From positions 1 to 7,762 of the forward strand of contig PIXT01000233.1 of NCBI GenBank assembly GCA_003096235.1: a stretch of 7,762 nt of DNA. The letters run 5' to 3'. Each line of letters opens with the position of its first letter. Position 1 is the stretch's first letter. Positions 1-4,795 of this stretch are shown here, piece after piece. A program made the translations under genes and the position numbers. The notes below the pieces were generated by a model. That model was not told the DNA's origin. It was given only the letters and a program-made list of their open reading frames with translations, and ran no database searches. This stretch comes from Candidatus Bathyarchaeum sp. (GTDB lineage Archaea; Thermoproteota; Bathyarchaeia; Bathyarchaeales; Bathyarchaeaceae).

Positions 1-183
1 AACTTCTACGAAACAATTCAAGCCGTCAAAGAACGCCCCGGATGGGATTCCATATCTGCAGTACAAAACGATGCGATTTACGAAATCAACGCGGACATAG
101 TATCTAGGACTGGCCCAAGACTTGTGGATGCATTAGAGGCAATTGCTAAAATGGTTCATCCAGAAATCTTTGGACAACCCTAA
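1..183 (+). CDS. ABC transporter substrate-binding protein, C-terminal end (partial)
   Basis: Only the last 60 codons are present; the gene enters from the left edge in frame 1 and stops at TAA 181-183. The fragment carries the conserved end of the periplasmic-binding-protein class that serves iron-siderophore, heme and cobalamin importers (BtuF/FepB-like): RPGW (fragment residues 12-15), then a short strand around AVQNDAIYEI, then DIVSRTGPRLVDALEAIAK (32-50) and HPEIF near the end. In this fold the segment belongs to the C-terminal lobe, whose last helix packs against the body of the lobe. The protein would sit outside the cell, bind the chelate and hand it to the permease encoded 46 bp downstream. 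No membrane anchor follows, so any anchoring must be at the missing N-terminus (lipobox or signal anchor). Family assignment is firm; substrate is not determinable here. Confidence 0.9.
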   Translation, partial: NFYETIQAVKERPGWDSISAVQNDAIYEINADIVSRTGPRLVDALEAIAKMVHPEIFGQP

Positions 184-190
184 AATACCC

Positions 191-206
191 CCTTTTTTTA
201 TTCTTT
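191..206 (+). terminator. T-rich tract after the binding-protein gene (possible partial terminator)
   Basis: A run of seven T residues (193-199), soon followed by TTCTTT, begins 10 bp after the stop codon of the binding-protein gene. Archaeal RNA polymerase can terminate at oligo-T without a hairpin, so this could lower transcription of the permease and ATPase genes relative to the binding protein, which is usually needed in excess. No hairpin was seen. The permease starts only about 25 bp further on, so full termination seems unlikely. Confidence 0.35.
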
Positions 207-229
207 AAAACTAATTTGTGACATAAGCA

Positions 230-1309
230 ATGACCACAGAAACGAAAAACAGCCATCAAAGACGTGTTTCTCACTGGAAGGTATACCTAGTTGGTCTTCT
301 AGTTGCGTTTTTTGTTGTTTTTGTTTTGTCCCTTAACCTTGGTTATGCCACAATACCTTTCCGAGACATTTTACTTATTCTCGGCAAAAACGTTCCCTTC
401 TTAGGAGACACAATTACTCTTCCTAGCAACCTGTCAACTGATGCAACAATAATTATGCAACTCCGACTCCCACGCGTAATCACTGGCGGTCTAGTCGGTG
501 CATGTTTGGCAACTGCAGGTGTAATCTATCAAGGAATCTTCAGAAACCCAATGGCTGACCCATACGTAATTGGTGCCATGTCCGGAGCATCATTAGGTGC
601 AGCCCTTGTGTTTGTGCTTGGGATTGGTGTGTCTCTTTTCGGTGTGAACACCTTGCAAATTTTCGCTTTTTTGGGTTCGTTGGTAACTGTTCTGTTTGTT
701 TACACGATCTCAAAAAAGGGTTCCAGTGTGCCTGTTACTATGTTACTTTTAACAGGAATAGCCGTAACATATTTTCAAAGTGCAATAGTCACGTTCCTGC
801 AAACAATTGCTTCTCAATCGGTTCTTCATGGATTAACTCTCTGGTTCATTGGAAGCATTTCTGATCTTCACGGATGGAACGACGTATGGTCCATGGTTCC
901 TTTTCTGATCATTGGTTTTTGTATTGCTTATCTTTACTCACGTGATTTGAACATCTTTGCGTTAGGAGAAGACCAAGCACGACATTTGGGTGTGGAAATT
1001 GAAAAAGTAAAAATGGTCTTACTTGTTTGTGCCACTCTGATGACTGCAGCAGCAGTTTCTATTAGTGGTTTAATCGGTTTTGTTGGTTTAATAATCCCTC
1101 ACTTGACCAGAATTATTGTGGGACCCGATCACCGTATTCTTCTTCCAACATCTGCCATGGTGGGTGCAGCATTTCTTATGGCGAGTGACAGCATCGCTAG
1201 AGTTATAATGGGTGCAGCCGAAACTCCTGTTGGAGTAATTACTGCATTTGTAGGCGGTCCATTTTTCATTTATCTGCTTCGTCGAAAGAGTAAAGGATAC
1301 AGCATATAG
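230..1309 (+). CDS. FecCD/BtuC-type ABC transporter permease
   Basis: Integral membrane permease of a metal-chelate/cobalamin importer; in this family two copies form the translocation path and each binds one ATPase. The 359-aa length suits the 10-helix FecCD family. A basic N-terminal tail (about 1-17) precedes the first hydrophobic helix (18-38). Family landmarks are RLPR (79-82), QGIFRNPMADPY (101-112), which contains the conserved RNP-ADPY core next to the third helix, and GFVGLIIPHLTR (283-294) followed by GPDHR (298-302), the cytoplasmic coupling region that contacts the ATPase. The end, ETPVGVITAFVGGPFF and then basic residues, is also typical. The ATG is preceded by GTGA at 218-221 with an 8-nt spacer, a weak ribosome site. 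The gene is 46 bp after the binding-protein gene and 11-14 bp before the ATPase start, so the three form one operon. Cobalamin, siderophore and heme permeases cannot be told apart from this sequence. Confidence 0.95.
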   Translation: MTTETKNSHQRRVSHWKVYLVGLLVAFFVVFVLSLNLGYATIPFRDILLILGKNVPFLGDTITLPSNLSTDATIIMQLRLPRVITGGLVGACLATAGVIYQGIFRNPMADPYVIGAMSGASLGAALVFVLGIGVSLFGVNTLQIFAFLGSLVTVLFVYTISKKGSSVPVTMLLLTGIAVTYFQSAIVTFLQTIASQSVLHGLTLWFIGSISDLHGWNDVWSMVPFLIIGFCIAYLYSRDLNIFALGEDQARHLGVEIEKVKMVLLVCATLMTAAAVSISGLIGFVGLIIPHLTRIIVGPDHRILLPTSAMVGAAFLMASDSIARVIMGAAETPVGVITAFVGGPFFIYLLRRKSKGYSI

Positions 1310-1314
1310 GGTGA
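1310..1314 (+). promoter_or_regulatory. Ribosome-binding site of the ABC ATPase gene
   Basis: GGTGA directly abuts the stop codon of the permease gene. It lies 6 nt before TTG 1321 and 9 nt before GTG 1324, so it supports either start and indicates coupled translation within the operon. Confidence 0.7.
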
Positions 1315-1320
1315 CAAAAG

Positions 1321-2592
1321 TTGGTGCGATTAACAATCGATGGTGTTGACTGTTCTTATGGGTCTGTTGAGGTTCTGAAGAACGTTAGTTTTTCTGTTGA
1401 CAGTGGTCAGTTTTTGGGAATTCTTGGTCCCAACGGCTCAGGCAAAACCACTCTTTTAAAAAGCATAAGTAGAGTGCTGCAGCCAAAAAAGGGCACAATT
1501 CTGATTGAAGATAAAGACATATACAAACTTAAACCGCTGGAGATTGCAAAACAAATGGCTGTAGTTCCACAAACTACACCTGTTTCTTTTGATTTCAGTG
1601 CCCTTGAAGTTGTTCTTATGGGTCGTAACCCCCATATGGCTCGGTTCAAAATGGAAGGCGAAACTGACCTTGAAATCGCAAAGAGGTCAATGGAGCTTAC
1701 CCACACTTGGGAGTTTGCAGACCGCCCAATAACTGAGCTAAGTGGTGGAGAACGCCAACGTGTAATAATTGCCCGTGCTCTAACTCAGGAGCCCCAAATC
1801 CTGTTGCTTGACGAGCCAACAACTCACCTTGACATTAGCAATCAGCTTGAGATAATGGACATGATCAAGCGGCTGTCTCAAACTCACAACCTGTTGATTG
1901 TTGCAGTTTTCCACGACTTCAACCTAGCTGCCCGATACTGTGACTCAATCATTCTTTTGAAAGAAGGAAAAATTGTTGCATTAGGAAACGCAGAAGAAAC
2001 CCTAACAAGTGAAAACGTCAAAAAAGTCTTTAACGTTGACACCCTCGTGAAGAAACATCCTATCACTGGTCAACTTCACGTCATTCCAATTTCAAGGCCA
2101 ATAAACCGCGTGCAAAAAAGCCTGCTTGTTCATCTGATTTCTGGCGCAGGAACCGGAAGCCCAGTCATGAAAACCCTTCTAGATGAAGGCTATCGGCTCA
2201 CTGCGGGTGTGCTTAATTTGCTTGACACTGACCACGAAACTGCTCAGTTGCTTTCTATTCCAACAACTAACGAAGCACCCTTTTCGCCAATAACTGACGA
2301 AGCCCACAACGCCAATTTGGAGGTCATAAAGAAGGCTAACGTTGTTGTGGTTACTCCAACTCAGTTTGGTGGCGGTAACTTGCGCAATTTGGACGCCGCA
2401 AAAACTGCGCTGGAAAGTGGGATAACTACTGTTTTGTTTGAAGACTGTCCAATCTGCGACCGGGACTTTACTAACGGAAAAGCCACTGAATATGTAGAGG
2501 AGCTTAAAGCTAAAGGTGCAGTGACCGTGAAAACTGTTCGAGAGCTTGTAGATTTCTTAAATCACTTGGAATCAAAAAACAACAAAAAATAA
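1321..2592 (+). CDS. ABC transporter ATP-binding protein with C-terminal Rossmann-like extension (BtuD/FepC class)
   Basis: Cytoplasmic ATPase that would power the importer formed with the upstream permease and binding protein. The ABC domain (about 1-245) is intact: Walker A GPNGSGKTT (36-44 minus the first G offset, lysine K42), Q-loop Q84, signature LSGGERQ (140-146), Walker B ILLLDE (160-165), D-loop HLD (169-171) and switch histidine H198 in FHD. Stand-alone FepC/BtuD proteins end near residue 260; this one continues to 423. The extension (about 265-423) begins with strand LLVHLISGAGTGSP (268-281), glycine-rich as in nucleotide-binding Rossmann folds, then NLLDTDHETA, EAPFSPITDEA (318-328), a strand VVVVTP (341-346), FGGGNLRNLDAA and EDCPICDRDF (374-383). 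I recall a comparable extension in archaeal proteins annotated as BtuD; its role is unknown to me. The start is TTG 1321 or, equally well or better, GTG 1324, which removes one residue. No T-tract follows the stop on this strand. Confidence 0.95.
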   Translation: MVRLTIDGVDCSYGSVEVLKNVSFSVDSGQFLGILGPNGSGKTTLLKSISRVLQPKKGTILIEDKDIYKLKPLEIAKQMAVVPQTTPVSFDFSALEVVLMGRNPHMARFKMEGETDLEIAKRSMELTHTWEFADRPITELSGGERQRVIIARALTQEPQILLLDEPTTHLDISNQLEIMDMIKRLSQTHNLLIVAVFHDFNLAARYCDSIILLKEGKIVALGNAEETLTSENVKKVFNVDTLVKKHPITGQLHVIPISRPINRVQKSLLVHLISGAGTGSPVMKTLLDEGYRLTAGVLNLLDTDHETAQLLSIPTTNEAPFSPITDEAHNANLEVIKKANVVVVTPTQFGGGNLRNLDAAKTALESGITTVLFEDCPICDRDFTNGKATEYVEELKAKGAVTVKTVRELVDFLNHLESKNNKK

Positions 2593-2606
2593 CACAAAAA
2601 GGAAAA
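2574..2606 (-). terminator. T-rich terminator of the 347-aa gene (minus strand)
   Basis: On the minus strand the region just past the stop at 2612 reads as four successive T-runs (complements of A-runs at 2603-2606, 2596-2600, 2584-2589 and 2574-2579). This is a good archaeal intrinsic terminator without a hairpin. It overlaps the last codons of the convergent ABC ATPase gene, where the A-runs encode a Lys/Asn-rich end. Confidence 0.6.
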
Positions 2607-2611
2607 GAGGG

Positions 2612-3655
2612 TTAGTGGCCGCTTCCAGATCCCATTTGACCTGAACCGCCGCTTGTTTGGCTACCACTGCCGCTGCCTTGTTGGCTGCTTCCTGCTCCGC
2701 TGTTGTTTTGTCCGTGTTGTGCTCGGAACTGTCCCATCTGCTGATTGAAGCTGCCGTCAAATTCTCGGGCGAATCTGCCGATTTCTTCCAAGTCGTCAAC
2801 TGCGTCTTCGATATCTTCTGTGTCTTGGGCGTTTTGTATCATTTCTTGGAATCTTGTCATGAAGTCATCTTCGTTTTGGTATCCAACTCCTTGGAGGAAC
2901 CCGTTAACGTCAAAGCCTTCAGTTTCTGCTTGTCCAAATCTTTCCCCGAATCTGTAGCGGTACTGGAGCTCTTCACAGTAATCTCGAATTCGTGCAGGGT
3001 TAAGGTCTTGAGCCACTTCCTTAAGATACTGGCACACGTCACTGATCAAAGCGTTAGCCTCTCTCAGGTTATCTTTAGCGGCTTCAATGTCATCCGGAAG
3101 AAGTTCATTCTTTGCTTCAAGTAGCAGGTCTTCAGCTTCAGTTATGTTGCTGTAGATATCTGCATCCTCTGAAATCAAAGCTTTCAGGTCTTCTATTTTT
3201 GCTAGTGAACGGTCGATTGCGTCTTCAAGTTCTTCTGGGTCGACACTTGGACAAATTTTCACGTCAGAGTCACAAAGGATTTCGTTTATTGCTCTGTAGA
3301 CTTCTCTGAATATGGTCATGGCGTCTGTTGCGTTTTCGATTGCTCCTTCGTAGTCTTCGGCTTCTAAGCATGCTAGAGCGTTGGTTACATTTTCTTGTCC
3401 TTCGCCGAAAAGGGTAACGTTGGCTTCAAAGGCGTCGGTTAGTCCTGCGGTTTCTATCATTAATAGGGCAGTTGCGTTTGAGGCAACTAAGTCAATTAAG
3501 TCTCCAACTTTTTCTTCTGCGGCTTGGGCGCTTTCTACAATTCGGGTTGCTCTTGTTTCTGTTGTTGGTTGGCCTAAAACTACTGAAAGGGAACCAACCG
3601 CTATTACAATTAACATCAGTGCGGCTATTGTTGTGGTTCGGATTTTTTTGTTCAT
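2612..3655 (-). CDS. Exported acidic helical protein with Gly/Ser/Gln-rich tail, function unknown
   Basis: Not recognised as a named family. The 347-aa product starts with a signal peptide: basic MNKKIR, a hydrophobic core (about 10-27) and a likely cut near VLG-Q (28/29). The body (about 33-300) is mainly helical and strongly acidic, with alanine/leucine/glutamate heptad-like stretches (36-60, 90-127, 140-215, 276-298). Five cysteines (96, 128, 135, 208, 227) could form disulfides outside the cell. Six Asn-X-Ser/Thr sequons (60, 79, 89, 108, 170, 318) suggest glycosylation. The last 33 residues (315-347) are almost only Gly, Ser and Gln. There is no C-terminal anchor, so it is either released or held by an uncleaved signal. 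The start is firm: GGTGAT lies 6 nt before the ATG. A 155-aa open frame lies antisense to it, but the signal peptide, ribosome site and terminator favour this strand. It is divergent from the 244-aa surface-protein gene. Confidence 0.8.
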   Translation of the reverse strand: MNKKIRTTTIAALMLIVIAVGSLSVVLGQPTTETRATRIVESAQAAEEKVGDLIDLVASNATALLMIETAGLTDAFEANVTLFGEGQENVTNALACLEAEDYEGAIENATDAMTIFREVYRAINEILCDSDVKICPSVDPEELEDAIDRSLAKIEDLKALISEDADIYSNITEAEDLLLEAKNELLPDDIEAAKDNLREANALISDVCQYLKEVAQDLNPARIRDYCEELQYRYRFGERFGQAETEGFDVNGFLQGVGYQNEDDFMTRFQEMIQNAQDTEDIEDAVDDLEEIGRFAREFDGSFNQQMGQFRAQHGQNNSGAGSSQQGSGSGSQTSGGSGQMGSGSGH

Positions 3656-3660
3656 TCCAG

Positions 3661-3666
3661 ATCACC
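3661..3666 (-). promoter_or_regulatory. Ribosome-binding site of the 347-aa gene
   Basis: Read on the minus strand this is GGTGAT, a full match to the archaeal 16S rRNA 3' end, 5 nt before the ATG at 3655-3653. It fixes both the strand and the start of the gene. No convincing TATA box was found upstream; a weak CTTAACTTA lies at about 3689-3697. Confidence 0.7.
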
Positions 3667-3693
3667 ATACTATCTAGATGTTAAAGTGTAAGT

Positions 3694-3754
3694 TAAGGGA
3701 CACTGCGGGATGACCGTTTCATTTTTTGGAATGGCTGTTTCACAGTGTCCCTTA
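3694..3754. repeat. Perfect 12-bp inverted repeat in the divergent promoter region
   Basis: The left arm TAAGGGACACTG (3694-3705) is exactly complementary to the right arm CAGTGTCCCTTA (3743-3754), with a 37-bp spacer. Inside the spacer GTTTCA occurs twice (3716-3721 and 3737-3742), the second abutting the right arm. Just outside, TGTCCCAGTGTG (3755-3766) repeats parts of the arm in another order. The arms lie 39 bp from the minus-strand start and 47 bp from the plus-strand start, where a two-site regulator could act on both genes. A hairpin in RNA is the other reading. Confidence 0.6.
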
Positions 3755-3789
3755 TGTCCCAGTGTGTAGTATTTATTACGATAAGTGAT

Positions 3790-3796
3790 GAGGTGA
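3790..3796 (+). promoter_or_regulatory. Ribosome-binding site of the 244-aa gene
   Basis: GAGGTGA, a seven-base match to the archaeal Shine-Dalgarno consensus, lies 5 nt before ATG 3802. A TATA-like TATTTATTA at 3770-3778 is too close to give a transcript that keeps this site, since its start would fall near 3799, so the real promoter is probably further upstream, near the inverted repeat. Confidence 0.75.
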
Positions 3797-3801
3797 AGTA
3801 A

Positions 3802-4536
3802 ATGAAAAAAGCAAGAATAATGAGCATCACAATGTTGTCCGTTTTGTTGCTGACAGCTTTTTACGGTATGACAATGGCACAACCCGAAGGATCAAACGCT
3901 GGAAACAAAGTGCCGCCTGACATGCCGACGGATGCGCTGCAGTATAACCGCACTGACACAACGCCATCTGGACAGATGGAACAGCTCCAAGCAAGAGAGA
4001 TGAACGTGTTCTTTTACAGAAACTTCACTCTAATGATGAACTGTACCCAAAACTGTGAACTCAACATGACCCTAGATTCACAAGTTCAGAACAGGCTGGT
4101 TAGCATATCTGTTGATCCAAACCAAACAATGGCCCTTACAATGAATGTTTCAGGTTCGCCACTTGCTGGAGAAGCAGTAATGGAACGAACACTAAACTTC
4201 TACATGGGACTAGAACCCAACGCAACCCTTCAGCTGCAAAGCCAGTTAAGGCTACACATCAACCAGACCGAACTCAGTGCAGAACTTGGCAGAGAAGTTA
4301 ACGCTTCACAGTTAGCTTGGATGTACTGGAACACAACCCAAAACCAGTGGGTCTACATGGAAAGTTACATGGACGAAAACAACTACCTAGTTTGCAACAC
4401 AGACCACTTCTCAACATGGACAGTAGCAGAAGTCGACCCCGAACAAATCCCAGAGAACATCCACGTGTTCACAGCAATCACCTTGGTTGCTATAGTGTCA
4501 GTAGCTTCAATCTACCTAAAAAGAAAGAAGAACTAA
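3802..4536 (+). CDS. Sequon-rich type I membrane surface protein, function unknown
   Basis: A 244-aa exported protein. It has a signal peptide (basic KKAR, hydrophobic 7-25, likely cut MTMA-Q at 26/27), an ectodomain of about 190 residues, a C-terminal membrane helix (about 222-239) and the stop-transfer end KRKKN. The ectodomain has ten Asn-X-Ser/Thr sequons (49, 74, 80, 88, 107, 115, 140, 154, 167, 177), a very high density that points to a glycosylated outside-facing protein. Residues 172-209 (AWMYWNTTQNQWVYM ... DHFSTWTV) match the pattern I know from the end of many prokaryotic surface proteins: a Y/W-W strand, a W-V strand and a closing HFST strand of a small beta-sandwich. C81 and C85 are spaced C-x3-C with methionines on both sides; C198 is the only other cysteine in the mature part. 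The ribosome site GAGGTGA fixes the start. Divergent from the 347-aa gene and possibly co-controlled. No enzyme motif is seen. Confidence 0.88.
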   Translation: MKKARIMSITMLSVLLLTAFYGMTMAQPEGSNAGNKVPPDMPTDALQYNRTDTTPSGQMEQLQAREMNVFFYRNFTLMMNCTQNCELNMTLDSQVQNRLVSISVDPNQTMALTMNVSGSPLAGEAVMERTLNFYMGLEPNATLQLQSQLRLHINQTELSAELGREVNASQLAWMYWNTTQNQWVYMESYMDENNYLVCNTDHFSTWTVAEVDPEQIPENIHVFTAITLVAIVSVASIYLKRKKN

Positions 4537-4553
4537 ACACTCTTCTCATCTCT

Positions 4554-4572
4554 CCTTTTCTTTTTATTTTTT
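4554..4572 (+). terminator. T-rich terminator after the 244-aa gene
   Basis: Starting 17 bp after the stop codon, a pyrimidine tract contains T-runs of 4, 6 and 6 bases broken by C and A. No hairpin accompanies it. This is the usual form of an archaeal factor-independent terminator and separates this gene from the propeller gene. Confidence 0.6.
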
Positions 4573-4745
4573 AGTTCAGTCTAGAGTGGAACAATTTTCA
4601 AAGTATGCTGAAAATATTAAATCATCAACTTTTGCTTCTAAGATTATATTTTGTCCAAAATTTAACTCGTCATACTGTACGTTTTTTATTGAAACTGATA
4701 ATTTTATTTAACTATATCCTTTTTTTAGACAATATTTAAGTAAAT

Positions 4746-4753
4746 TTTATATA
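4746..4753 (+). promoter_or_regulatory. TATA box for the 850-aa surface-protein gene
   Basis: TTTATATA, centred about 46 bp before ATG 4796, matches the archaeal TATA consensus and is preceded by an A/T-rich segment (GTAAAT) that could act as a BRE. Transcription would start near 4773-4777, leaving a leader of about 20 nt that still contains the weak ribosome site AGGT at 4784-4787 (8 nt before the ATG). The rest of the 4573-4745 gap is AT-rich with no gene; it holds only a 7-bp inverted repeat at 4594-4615. Confidence 0.6.
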
Positions 4754-4795
4754 TTACATGGAAAAGATTACCCGTCCAAAAATAGGTAGAAAAAA

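Noticed and set aside
2615..2710. Possible tandem repeat in the Gly/Ser/Gln tail of the 347-aa gene
   Set aside because: The amino acids are simple but the nucleotide units are irregular; it is low-complexity coding sequence, not a regular repeat array. No CRISPR-like array is present anywhere in the window.
2657..3124. 155-aa open frame on the plus strand
   Set aside because: It is antisense to the 347-aa gene, which has a signal peptide, a perfect ribosome site and a terminator; the antisense product is a Ser/Phe/Val-rich translation typical of a shadow frame.
4594..4615. 7-bp inverted repeat ATTTTCA/TGAAAAT with an 8-bp spacer
   Set aside because: Too short and AT-rich to stand out from chance in this intergenic region, and about 130 bp from the TATA box.
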